64,000 bases of DNA, taken from positions 110,001 through 174,000 of the forward strand of contig BROG01000821.1 in assembly GCA_030159075.1 (NCBI GenBank), given 5' to 3'. Within the stretch, counting starts at the first letter, position 1, and each line of letters starts with the position of its first letter. The position numbers and the translations under genes are program-made. The notes beneath the pieces were generated by a model. The model did no database searches and was not told the origin of the DNA. It was given only the letters and a program-made list of their open reading frames with translations. Source of the stretch: Atrina japonica (lineage: Eukaryota > Mollusca > Bivalvia > Pterioida > Pinnidae). Positions 34,124 through 48,386 of this stretch are shown here, in pieces.

Positions 34124-37100
34124 GTAGGCCTTATTCAACTGATATATCGTCGAAGGTCCTAAATTCATCGGGGTCCTAACTTCGACGTCGTTCTTCTTTT
34201 GTTTATATTTCGTTTAATCTTGCAATATCCTGTATGTAAACACACACATGTGTAAAAATATACATTTGCTTCTTTGTGACATGAATGCACTTGTAGGAAG
34301 TGACTATAATAATTATTTTATTGGATAGTGTACATAGAATAACCAAACTGACACCTATGACCGAAATGACGCGATAATACACCAAAATAACAACAGTATA
34401 GTCATTATTTTTACATATTTGTGTTGTTCGTGATCAGTTTGAGCTTAAAAGACCATATTTACATGCATATGGGCACATTGTTACTTTTGAGAAAAAAAGA
34501 TAATGCTGAATTTCCCCTGACATCTCATTAACAAGAATGACTGATATAACGGGGTATTAACTGAAATAACAGGGTATTATCTAAATGATGCTTTGATAAC
34601 ATAAGTTAACTGAAAATAAATGAGAATGGTTAACGAGAATCACAAGAAATAGCATCAGTTTGCATTCTGTTCCATTTAGAAAGAAAAATAACACGCATGT
34701 TGAATGAGAAACGGAAAGAGGACATTCGTGCTATATCATATTTAACTTTATTACATTTGTTTATTATGGAATCCATGCAGTGTTAGAAAATAACTAAATC
34801 TTTATTAAACAAGTGTCATTTCATTGTACTTCAGCGTCATTTCAGTGAATGAGTGTCATTTCAGTTATTCTTTGTACCATATTTCATCTACCAGTATGCT
34901 TCAAAAGCGAGTCGGACGATTTACCGAAACAGACTACAATTACCGAACAGACAGAAACACACCACAATTACTGAAGAAAGATACAAATATTGTAGTATAT
35001 ATATTTAAAATGTATATTAACATAATATAGGTATAATTATGGCTTAATCTTAATAAATATCCCAAACAAGACCGACACAGACTAGATACAATTACTGAAT
35101 CAAGTGCAACATGTTTTGGTAATTGTAGTGTGTCTCAGTCTTGCTTCTGGGATTTATTTGTTAAATTTAATCAATTATTATACATAAGTCATGTTACAAA
35201 ATACAATTTAAATGATTATTTAAACATTTTGTATCTTGCTATGGTCATCAGTGTACCTTTGTGGTGTGTTTCAGTATTGTTTCTGTCTGTTTCGGTAATT
35301 GTCGTGTGTTTCGGTCTTAACTCTTGTTTTGGAAATTTATTCGGAATTAATCCATAAATACTCATAAATCAGGTTACAATGTACATTTTTAAAATATTCG
35401 ACAACATATATTACCACATTTGTATCTTGCTCTACCATTTTAAGTGTGTTTCGGCCTTGTTTCAGTAATTCAAGTCTGTTTCTGTAAATCTCCTTACCGT
35501 TCAGAAAAATAATTTTCAGTTATTCTCCATGAAAAATAAAAATTCAATAACACGATAAATGGATCGAGTCACACATTGCGAACTTGAAGCTCTATCACCT
35601 GCCCAGCATGAACAGTGAGTAAGCAATGGAGGTCACATATTTTGTTTGGTGTGTGCAACATTTTTAATGATGTTATAATGGAAATTAGGACCCAGTAATG
35701 GCGGTGTCCAACTATCACTGAGTGGAGCTTTTTTCGTGATAGAAAATATAAGAATGTCTTAAAAAATAAACAGATAACACAAAAAAATGCTTCAACTGGT
35801 GAGGTTTTTACTTAACTAATTGTTTGAAAAGAAATTGCTTGATGAACATTTCAAAGTGATGGGAAAGTTTTGCCCGTTGAAATATGGACACTCATGGATA
35901 TTAGCTATGTAAGGCTGAAATTCTGCCAATAATTAAAGTTTACTGGAAAATATTGTGTTGTTTGAATAAAAAAATCAGGGGGAAATTAACAATTATTTTT
36001 CATTCAGTTTCGCAAATCTAAGTCTTGACTTTGAAATTTAATTAGGATCAATAATGTTCTGATTGGAGCTCCTATTTTTGATCGGTTTGTCAATATACTT
36101 GTGCACAAAGGATCAGCCATCAGGTAACTTACTTTCCACATGGCTCATCTTGGAAATCTCAATTTTATCTCATTTATTCTCAAAATATTGAAAAAAAACA
36201 ACAAGAACAAATCTTTAAATTAATTACACTTCATATTTAAAAGTTTTCTCAATGGGACTAATTTATGTACCACGTGATACCCATTAACGTTTGTGCGGGA
36301 CTGTTGTTTCTATTAGTGATGGAATGATGCTAGCAGAAGATATCCCATGGTAACGTCATTTCAGCGGGAAGGTTACGTTGAGTTATATTCCATCACCATT
36401 GGAGAAACTAGTACCGCCCAAACGTTATCGGTTATCATGTGCTACATGATCATGAATTAGTCCCATTGTTGTAGTACATATCTTTATTTTTTTCGGTAAT
36501 TTTCATTATTTTTTGTCAGACATAAGCTTTAAGGTGTACATTTCTGTTAACAAGTTAATCTCTGAGAGCCTTAGCTTACCTTTTTGAAAATTTGTAACTG
36601 CTGACTAAGGATGTCATAGTAAACACGGGACAAAACTTAGCTTAGCGGATGACATTTTTTAACATTGCATCCGCCTACTTCATGGAATTTGTCGAATTTT
36701 CACAACATTAACTAGAGTCATACATGAAATTACCATTAATAAAAGTTATATAACAACTCGAGTACATATGATGTTAGACTTTTATTCAGTCCAAATGAAT
36801 CAAACAAAAATCGTTATTTTTTCGGACACATAATGACATTTGCGTGTATTTAAACAGCGTCAGATATTATACATAGTGCTACAAAAGTCACTTACCCACG
36901 GGTAAGTAGCATTGAGTTTTTCAGTTACCCGACCTCATTTTTCACTTACCTAGGATAGCAGGTAATTGAGTCCTAGAACACTGCATTACTCAGAGAAAAA
37001 AATATAAACAGCATAATTGCTATACAGTAATATGCCTTAATGAAGACTCCAAAAAGTTTATTTATACATGTACAAGCTTTGCTCAAAATGCCTTCTCAAC

Positions 37101-40100
37101 TAGGAAATGGAGCAATAGAATACATGAAATTATAAGTGAAAAGGATATTTGGAACTTTTGAGGTTTTTTTTCTGTAAGATTACAAGTCATTTAAAAGATA
37201 TCTACTAATGCAATTAGTGGCATTCATTTTTATCCTACCAGGGATTTTATTTTGCACCCTATCTTATGGGGCAAAAATAATGCAAAAATAGTGCATTGTT
37301 TTCAATTTGCAGTTGAGCCGTGATTGAAAACAAAATTTAATAGTAGATTTGCATTCTTGTTGTCTATATTTGAAAATTCTGTATTTAAATTCTAAGAGAT
37401 GCTGTTTTATTTTCAGGCAGAAATTGCTAAACCTACTGTACGTTTGTCAGAACTGAAGAAAGGTGTACAGAATGGTCTTATTAATTCAGGTAAATATTTT
37501 AATTCTGAGTACACATAGGTAATACAAATGTATATATTCTTTCTGTGAAAGAAATGCAACTGGAAATTTTACAGTATTAAATGTTACCTCATTTCCTTGG
37601 ATATTTTATCATTATATTGAATTTGCTCATAATAAGAAACATTAAACTTGACAGACCACGAAATAACATGAGAGCAATCATTCGGATGACAAGGAGGTTA
37701 CAACAAATTCCACTCACGTAACTTCCTTTTCGTTCTCGATGATATTTGTCCTTATAATTGTTCTGGTAGCCTGTAGGTTACAGTAATTCCTTTAAACTTA
37801 ACTCGTAAGTGGGTTGCGATGATTTCTGTTATTTTCTGGCATGCTTAATTAGATTCTATCTATGTATACCACATATACCTAGATAATGATGCCTTTTCTC
37901 AGCTATAAATGAATCAACTCTGACACAGTTTAAGTGGTCTCTCTGAAATTTGACCAGAATTAAACTGACAAGTATTGGTCTTGTCTGCTGATTTATTGAG
38001 GAGCTATTTCCTCAGATTGTGGACTCACGGCGGGTGTGACCGGTCGACAGGGGATGCTTACTCCTCCATGGCAACTGATCCCACTTCTTGACTTCAAGAG
38101 GTCCGTGTTTGTCCATTTCTTACCAGATTTGTACCTATATCCTGGACATCCTAATGATTTATACCTTGGTATCTGAGACTTTTTATATTGATGATAGTCA
38201 AATGGGATATCTTTGTGTCATTGTATTTGAGGATTTTTCAACTAAACATATGCATGAATATTTTTTTCTGCATTTTTACTGTTGTCAAAATTAAGTTGTA
38301 AATTCTGTTATATCAACAGTACATTAAACTTTCTATGTGTTGTTCTCTGCAAAATCCTGTTGGTAGGTGAAATTTGTGGATCAACAACAGTCATTTTAAG
38401 GTGGTCTGACAGTATTGCTAAACATTTATTTATTTTACGTGGACATTGATTAGTTTAAAAAATCATGTGACAACAGGATAGATATTTTGTATAAATTTTT
38501 GGATAAATTTACTTTCTTTTTAAAAGGATGGGATAGAAAACTCAAGAATGCTATTTTCAAGTTTCTACAAACAAATCCCAAAATTCAGTACCCAGTTCCC
38601 CCACCTGAACACATAAAAGAACCATGTTTACACCTCAGAAAAGCACAGGTAAGAAAATATACAATTAAAAACGCTGAATGATATACATTTTCTGTCTTGT
38701 TTGGATTTTCTTTATTTGTATAAAGACCTAATATGAATTTAGGCAACATGAATACGTTTTTGTGAAGAGTAACTGGTGAAGCCTCAAGTTAACGTGGTCC
38801 ATCTTCAGCCATCTTGGCTGGTGAATCTTTTTAGGCTCTATAGTGTACAGCTTCTGACACTGTCACTTATCTATGTTATTTACACATGTTATCTATGAGT
38901 TCACTTCATGAACAGCCTTTGGCCATTTGAACTGCGCTCTCTACTGATTTTGTTCTTTATGTGTTATCATGATAACAGTGATGATATTTGTGGAAGGCCG
39001 GTGGTCTTTTCACAGATAACCAGGTTCTCTGCTCCACCATTGAAAACTGGCCGCCACCATATCACTAAAAATTGTTGAGTGTGGTGTAAAACAATATTCA
39101 AAACTAAAAAAATTTAAAAAGATGATGATGGTGATGATGATATTTTTGTGATGATGATGATGATGATGATGATGATTACTTTTACAAAATGTATCTTTTT
39201 CTGATTTTGAATAGTCTTTTTTAACTATAATTGAACCACTTGTGGTGGTTTAGTGGTACAACATTCAACTCGCAAATTGAAGGTCCCAAGTTCCATTCCA
39301 AGTACCGTATTTTACGGCCTATAGGTCGATATTTTTTTTCTCTAAAGATGTGACCTCGACCTATTCACCGCATCGACTTATCTTTAAAAAATATTTAACT
39401 TGTATCTGCAAATCCTCATTCTAACATCGTAATTCAAAATTTTCCACAGGATAATCTAAGGGCCTACTCCAAATACTCATTTGTATTTACACTTAATGCA
39501 ACTATTAAATGTGACCTCGTGTGTGCGTAATGCACTGTGTTCATAATCAAGTGACAAAATAATTATCTTTCAAGTTACAATATCATTGGGATTCAAGACT
39601 GTGTCAGAAACTGCGTAATAAAAATACATTGTTTACATTATATTTATACCAGACAGTTTATACTTTTGAATGATTCCCTTATCTCGGCACCCCACTGTGA
39701 AGTTGAAGTCTTCATTCAGACTTTCAGGACACTACAAGCTGTGTTCACTGGAACGTGACCTTCAACTGATAAGGATCACGCGGCAGTCTTTGAAGTTGGG
39801 AAAGTTTTGGAAAAAGTGTTAGGTAAATTAATTGACACTAAACCTTGAGTATTTAATTGTTTGACAATTGCAGCAGCATAATAATTTAGGTCAATGTAAG
39901 GATAAGACAGGGATTGAGGTCGCTTGTGTAAACAGCATAAAGAATTTAATGATGATTTGACAGGTAACATAATGGCTATGCTTATATACAAAATCAGTAC
40001 ACACGAGTAATATAAGTGATGTTAAATATGATAAAATGCAACTTCTATGCTTTTTAATCACTCCTATTTAATATTGTACCGTAAAATAGTCCGATCATTC

Positions 40101-43100
40101 TGATTATTTTAGTAGGTTACCATCGTGTTGGCACCAGTTTTTAAACATAAACGATGCATTTTTATGTTCTTCCATTTATGTTTCCATCTCTGCCGACATC
40201 GACCTGTCCTCCACTTCGACCTATCTAATACTTAAACCTGGATTTTTGCCAAAAATCGGCCATTCGACCTATCCCCCATATCGACCTATAGGCCATAAAA
40301 TACGGTACCAGGTCATACCAAAGACTTTAAGTCATTCACCCCTAATGACACATTTGGACTGGCCTAAGTCATTGATTTACAGAAGAGTCCATTGTTTTTC
40401 AGGGGTAAATGAGTTAAAAATGATAGTGAAAATGGTAGTCCCTTTGACTTTGACAAGTGCTTGACTTACAAAGTTAAATTCACAGGTCTTTGAGTTAAGA
40501 CTTAAAACAGAGGCAAAAGGCATGGCATGTAAACATGGTAAAATAAACCTCACTGCATTGGTGTCAGTCCATTGCACAGGTTAAAATTTGTGGTACTTTG
40601 CCTAAAGCTGGTGATATATCCATATAAGTGAAAAATTCTTGGTGGTGTGTAAAACAACAATAATAATGATAATAATAATAAAAATAAATTAAAAAAAAAC
40701 ATATTTTATACCTTACATTTCATTTATGTTTGCTTCCAGCAAGCTTGGGAGAAGAGGATTTTGAAAAGTTTAAACAGCATGTGTACAGAATTGAATATTC
40801 CTTTAGCCAGAAAGGTAAGACTATGCCTGGGGTGTTTTCACTTTTTTTGTATACATTTAATGTTCACTTGGTAAATATTTTAGGCATTACTTTTGTTCAT
40901 CTACATACAGGGTTTTCCTGCATGATAGTAAAAGAAAGTCATAATGGACACAACATAAACTCCTCATTGTGTTACAGTACGAGTCTATAAATAAATCTAT
41001 AAAATTTAACCACAGAACATGTCATAATTGTGTATTCATTTATTCACAACTGTAATGATTACAAAGAAGGATACACAAAGAAAACTTCTATATATTACTT
41101 TTGAAAGAATCAAGGATTCCCCCAAAATTCCAAATGACTCATTATCAATTAAAAGAGGGTCAATAGGACCCCTTAATGAATATTTCAAGAGTATACCTTG
41201 TACATGTAATTGATGACTTGTGCCTACATATAAAATATCATCATATGATGTCAATTGCAGTACTTATTATTAGTATTTGAAATTGATAGAAAAAGTAAAT
41301 ATTGATTTGAATATTGTTTCATTCACTTTTAATTTTGTATGAACATTACAGAGACCAGAAAAGGAACAAAAGGAGATGCTTCAGAAGTGGACAGAACTGG
41401 GTGTAGATGGTCCAGGTGTGTATGGTACCGGATATATATGTACATTAAAACCTGTGTTTAGCAGACAGTTGCCGGACTAATCATATCATCTGTTATAAAG
41501 AGGTTTCTGCTGAATGAAGGTTGACCATTCACTGCTAAAATATTCATACATAAATCCAGCACAATTTGTTCTTGTAATCAACTGTTACGATGCAATGCAA
41601 GGAAATAAATATCAAGCAAAACACAAAATAAAAGATTGTAAGAGTGTTTCTCAGAATAGAAATTGGGACATACAGCTTAGTGAGAAATTGCCTGTGGCAT
41701 TGGAAGTCGTTCATAGAAAGACTGTTCGCTAATACAAGGTTAAAAATACAGAAATTATGCATACTGGGTCAAAATCCCTGTCCATTGTCTGGGAAAGGGA
41801 TGTGTCCGTTTATTTAAAATGGATGCTGGTGGTCTTATATAACATGTAAATCGAGACTGAGACAAATTGTCCATTATTGTAGGGTGTTCGCTGATTCAAG
41901 GTATTCATTATGGCAGGTTTTACTGTGTATCTATATGTATCGAATATTGAAAAAAAATGTCCATATATATCTGAAATATATGTTGACATATATCAAAAAT
42001 ATATCTCTGTATAAGAAATATATGTTGCCATCTAGCACGAAATGATGACTATGAATTCCACCCGGTCTCTCATAGATATTTCCATTGTCTATGACATAAT
42101 ATGAATAAGAGGATGTAACATGGACAACAGACAAAGCCATGATACAAAGACAGGATTGATATAAACATTGTGACAGATTAGGTTGCTTCCCTTTGCACAC
42201 ATCATTTATTGGATAAATCTCTGTATGTCAAAACTTACTTTGAGTTTCCTTACTGATACGAAATATTTCAGCTGTGAAAAAAATAAGACTTTTGTGGAAC
42301 AACTAGTCTCAGTTTGAATTCCATGATTCGGAAATTAGTTGTTGAAAAGAGGATATGGTTTTTTTTTATAACTTACATTTTTCATTTATCTATAGACCTT
42401 AGTCAAATAAGACCTGTATACGCACCAAAGGATTTTTTGGAAGTGATCATAAGTCTACAGAATCCGAATTATAACGGAACAGATGCAGCGGGGTAAGCTG
42501 TTATTTGATATTGGTTAATACAATTTGAATATCAAATCTAATGGAGCATTAGACACCATTTTTACCAATTACCAAGATGTATTATACCCAGATGTTTGTT
42601 AAATTCTATAATTTGATATAGGACATTCCCCAAAAATTAACCAAAAGGAAATGTAAAATTGTGATAGAATGAAAAATGTTCCTTGCCGTTATAGGTATCA
42701 TTTATGCATGTCAGAGGTAAGCATTTACATGTTACATGTTTTATGTAATGAAGTTATCACTAACATAATTAGTCAGATATGTATTTATTCAGTGTAACTT
42801 CACAAAACTGAACCTCATTAGGGCCTGTAATTAATTTAATTTTTTTTTTTTTTTGCTCTTGGAGGGTTCTCAAAACTGAGCCTCAATGAGGTCTGTAATT
42901 TATTTTATTTTATTTTTTGCTGTTGGGGGGTTCTCAGAAGTTGACCAAAGTCAATAACTCTGGTTAGTTTTGGATTGACAATATGACCTTTGATAGCTTA
43001 TCAAATCTTGTTCAAACACATAGCTTAGCCATTGCTTGCACTATAACTTTGACCTCAACAACTACATATTTAAACCATGTTTCACTGCAAAATGACAAAT

Positions 43101-46100
43101 ATAGATCTGACCTTTTGCCTTGCGAAATGCGATTATAAACACACATATGTACATATTTATATTGACAGGTTTTTCAGTTTTTGGGGAATTGTACAAATAC
43201 CACTAAAAGTAAAAGTAATAGATCAACTGGTGAGTACTGAACTTCATAATTTTTTTTTTTGTTTCATACTGATAACATGCCACATTATGCCAAATAGCAA
43301 TCAAAATCAGGGTTTTGCCTCCTTATATAATAGGAACCAAAATGCAGCCCCATTCTCAATGCAAAACGGGCATGCATTTTTATTCACAAAATGATGATAA
43401 TATTTTCCAAAATAAATATAAACTGAACTTTTGAAAATATTTGAAAATTTGTTTTTATACTCAAACTACATGGGATACAAGAGTGCCATATTATCAATGA
43501 GAAAAGTAAATATATGGAAAACAATAAACACACTTTGACAAAAATATCTTCAATTCCAGTAGCCTTTGCCTGGCTTGGAGTGTTGTTATTCTGAAGACTT
43601 GATATGTCTTCAAATGACCCATAAATGGCAATTCCAAAAAAAAAAGTTGAAAAAAATCTGAAAATACTGCCAGTACCAATAAAGGCTGTGGAATGTTTCT
43701 CAGGTATTGTTCTCCAAAATGCAATTATATCAAAAAGACAAATTATTACATAGAAAGCCAGATAGATATTATATTTAAGTTATCTCTCTTTGATTGTAAA
43801 CTATGGATAATTGTAGTCCAATTCACGGTCATGACAAGCTTCACAGTGGAAAACGTTTTATTTCTCACTGGATCCTCAGAGATATGTTGACAAGTTGGAA
43901 TAAATACTCTTACCAGTGAAATTTAACTCTCACTATGCTTCATTACTTAATCAATTCAAACTCAAGTTTAGGTCAAAAAAGGGTTTATTAGACTCCACCC
44001 CACCTGAGTATTTGGATTTTACCATATGACCTGTACAAACTGTGACCCATTTTTATAAATCTTCCTTATTACTAAAGTGTAAGTGTTTTATTCAACTTCA
44101 GTTAATCGTGAAATCTGATTGGCTATGCAGGTCAAGTTAAGAACATTCTCAGAATTAAGATTTTAGAATATTTTTTAAGTTTTATGCAAGTGAGCCTGGA
44201 AGTTGTCATTCGCTAGGTGTCATCAAGGTAAATTTCCTGCGTCTGTCTGATAGAAGTTTACACCTGCACTTATGTCCATTGTGCTGATATATACAGTGGA
44301 ACCTGTCTTGTGAGACCACATTCTGATTACGACATCATTAGATAATCCTTTTGGTAAAACCTCTTTTGAGAGACCACCTGTCTTGGGGGACCAAATTTCA
44401 GTGGCAGATGGGAAGGTTTCCCTGTACTCATATTTACTTCTGCGATCAACACTTACGTATAGTTGAAAACAATAAAATCTTATCTGTAATAATTATGATC
44501 TGTTTGTATATCCTGCATTTAACCCTTTCACCCCTGAAAATCAAGATGGTATTCTCTTTTCCATTTTTAGGACCAGTCTATTATGGTCTGTAGGGTTGAA
44601 AGGGTTAATGAATTTTAATTCAGTTTTTGAATATTATGTTTATATCATTTGAAATGTAATGATCAATTGATTTTCTATATACATTTTATATACCTGTATA
44701 TCTAGTGTTTATTCCCGCTGGAACCTAAGCTGATTTTTGTGAGAAAGTTTGCCAGTTTACTTGCAAAAGGTCAGTGGTCTCTTCCCGGTTACATTGTAAC
44801 TTGGTTCTCTCCTTCATCATTAAAAACTGACCACCACCATATAACTGAAAAAATTGTTGAGCATTTCGTAAAACACTATTCAAAATAAAAAATTCAAGTG
44901 TTTATAATAAAACAGCATTTTTTTTAATTATATATTTTGTTTTAAAACATTTTTTGTTTTGAGTTTCCAATTCTAATAAAATGTTCAATTTTTCTATTGT
45001 CTGTTATCGTTCTATATCTCAGAGGCTACAGTACAGTGAGATGTCAATTAATCAGTGTCAATCAGGTATAGACGACTTTCAGGATATACCAACAGAATTA
45101 TTTGAACAAGAAAGAGTCAAGCTTGGGAAAAAAGGTATGTTAAATGCTAGTGCTTTTCCGATGATTGGAGAAATAGATGATTAGCAGTTAGTATGTCCTA
45201 TTTTTTTTTCTTGCGTAGGGAGTTGGAGATATATTTGTGAGATAAGCAGTATGAGTATTGAATGGTTAACGTGGCAGGTTTTTTTTATTGGTATTGTTAC
45301 ATAATTTTTCTGTCTTCAAATCTTTTAACACTAGCAATAGAAAATTTAGAACATTCCTGCACATTTTACACGGAATGCAGTATGCTCTTTGCATATAGTG
45401 ACTGCTAAAGAAGTCAATATCTTGACTGAACAAACATTGATCGCAAGCATTGATATTTAAAAAATAATCATTGAAATTTTCCATGCAAGAATAGTAACAC
45501 TAGCAAAAGTGTAACTTTAGCTGTAAGTTTCCTCTTTATTTTTTCATATAAGCTTTGCGTAACATTAGCATGGGCAGAATTATTTCAATGGGGTATATTC
45601 CGTCCATGTAACACTAGCACCAGTGAAATCTTATGTCATCATGAAAGAAGTGATTATAAATTTATCTTATTAACAGATCTAAGCATACATCCTTAATTAT
45701 ATTTATATCTATAGTACAGACATTTATTATGAAAATACTTTCTATAGCATGTGTAGTATACTACAACCCCACATACAACACATGATCACTACGTGTAACA
45801 CCCTAAATTACACCTTATATTTAGCGTAGAATTGTAGACTGTCAAACAATAACAAACCCAAAAGATTGAATAGCAATATATATATATTTTTTTCTTAACT
45901 GCTGTTTAATGTACTGCCAATTTTTCATTTATTAACTCAATTTTGTCAGCTATTGTCATGGCCTCTCGTCTGCGGTCAGTCTTCTGTCAACCGTAAACTT
46001 TTCATTTAAACAACCTCTTCATAAAAACCACTGGGCCAATTTCAACCAGATTTGGCAGGCAGCATCCCCATGAAAGGCTCCCCTTAAGGCCTCATAAGGG

Positions 46101-48306
46101 GAAAAAAAGTGGTAAAATTATATACTTCTTAAGAAATATTCTTCTCACGAACCAGTGTATGGATTGGCTTCATATTTAGTATTGAGGTTCTATATTGGAT
46201 GGAGTACAAAGTTTGCGAATGAAAAATAAATTTTTATCATAAATGGGACCCACTAGGAGGCACTGAAATTGGTTAAAAATTCAATTTTGTCAGATTTTAT
46301 CCAAATTTGGAAGATAGTATCCCCAAGTGTATTCAATCTATATTTGTGTTAAAAAAAAGGGTGGCTCACGAACCAGTGTGTGGATTGGTTTCATATTTAG
46401 TATTGAGGCTCTGTAGGGGATGGGCTACAAAGTTTACGAATGAAAAAAAATCTGCCAATAAGTGGGGCCAACTAGGGGGCAGTGAATTTGGTTAAAAAAT
46501 TCAATTTTGTTAGATTTCAACCAAATTTCGTAGAAAGTACCTCCTAGTGAAGTCAATCTAGATTTGTGTAAAAAAAAATGGTGGCCTTGCCTCCTTGGGT
46601 CCCCATAAGGGGTTTAAAAGGGGCAAAATGTAAAATTCTTCTTTAAATGTTTTCTTCTGAAGAACCATTAAGTTGACATCAACCAAATATGACAGGCAGC
46701 ATCCCCATGAAAAGTCGCTTCAAGTTTGCCAAATCATGAGGTTGTCTTTCCTTGGGACCTCATAAGGGGCAAAAAAGGAGTTAAAATTGTGTACTTCTTA
46801 AAACTGTCCTTCTCACAAACCAGTGTGTGGATTGGCTTTATATTTAGTGTTGAGGCTCTGTAGGGGATGGGCTACAAAGTTTGCAAACGAAAAAAATCTG
46901 CCAATAAATGGGGCCCACTAGGGGGTGCTGAAATTGGTTAAAAATTCAGTTTTGTGAGATTTCAACCAAATTTAGTAGATAGTATCTCCTAGTGCAGTCA
47001 ATCTAGATTTGTGTTAAAAAAAGTGACGTGCCCCCTTGGGGCCCCATAAGTGGTCAATAAGGGGCAAAATGTAAAATTCTTCTTTAAATGTTTTCTTCTG
47101 AAGAATCATTAAGTTGACATCAACCAAATTTGACAGGCAGCATCCCAATGAAAAGCCGCTTCAAGTTTGCAAATATTGTGGGGTTATCTCACCTTTGGTC
47201 TACATAAGGGGTGAAAAAGGGTTTAAATTGTGTACTTCTTAAAAAATCCTGTCTCACAAACCAGTGTATGGATTGGCATCATATTTAGTAATGTGGCTCT
47301 ATATAGTTTGAAAGGGGAAAAAAATTTGCCAATAAATGGGGCCCACTAGGGGGCACTGAAATTGGTCAAAAATTAAAATTTGTCACATTTCAACCAAAAT
47401 TAGTAGGCTGTATCCCCTAGTGAAAGCAATTTTTTTTAATTCAAATGTCTCCAAACAGTCCATTCCTTTATTTTCACAATCCACAATGCAATCCTCTGTC
47501 CATCTACCTTCAAACTTCCTGATTAAACTGTCATGCAACTTCAGTTTTTGCAAAACACATTACCTAGTAAGCTTTATGTGAAGTGTCACAAATTTTGACC
47601 TATGATATGGACTGACACCAATGTAATGGGAGTTTTTTCATTTGCCATGCCTGCTGCGACACTGGGCCTCAGTTTTATGTCTCATCTGAAAGTCCTGAGG
47701 CTTTCACTTCGCATTCAAATCTTGGCAAGGATACAGTCCTGAACTATTTTAAGTCTTAGATATGACCCGGTACAGGGAATCAGACCTTCAGTTGGACAGT
47801 CCAATTGCAAGCCAGATAGATGCTAAAATGGGTCAGTATGAACAAATTAGAATATGGCAATGTAAAAAAAAAAAGAGCAAGAAAAAATTCAGCTGCTGTT
47901 TTTATATGAATTTGCTATAACAATGTTTTCTTGCTTTAATGAATCTCTATTTGGAGACAGTTCTATAAAATTGTACAATTTTTCTGTTTACATCTGGATC
48001 TTGATGATGGTCCCTGGTCATCAAGTACAATGGAATGAAACAAGATATAATATCATGAATTGTTTTTACTATTAATCTAAAAAAAAAGACATTTATTTCC
48101 TGTGGTATCAGCTATCTTAGAATGGGAATTCACCATGAATATGTCAAGTTGACTCTTTTATATACAAAAGATAAATGTCAGCGTCTCTTCATAGTATATC
48201 CTTATTCTTAAAAGTTCATTAATAGTAAAAAAAAAAAAAACATATCATACATATCGTCTGTCAAAAGTTTGAAGTTGTAATTTTCTCCAAACATAACATG
48301 ATACAC

Positions 48307-48386
<80 letters not shown>

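Noticed and set aside
40246..40464. 72-codon frame near 40246
   Set aside because: Runs across the right TIR of the 1-kb element and micro-MITE Q1.
43178..43229. Shorter form of TBC1D19 exon 7 starting after TTTTTCAG
   Set aside because: Kept only as an alternative; the longer form aligns without a gap to the vertebrate protein.
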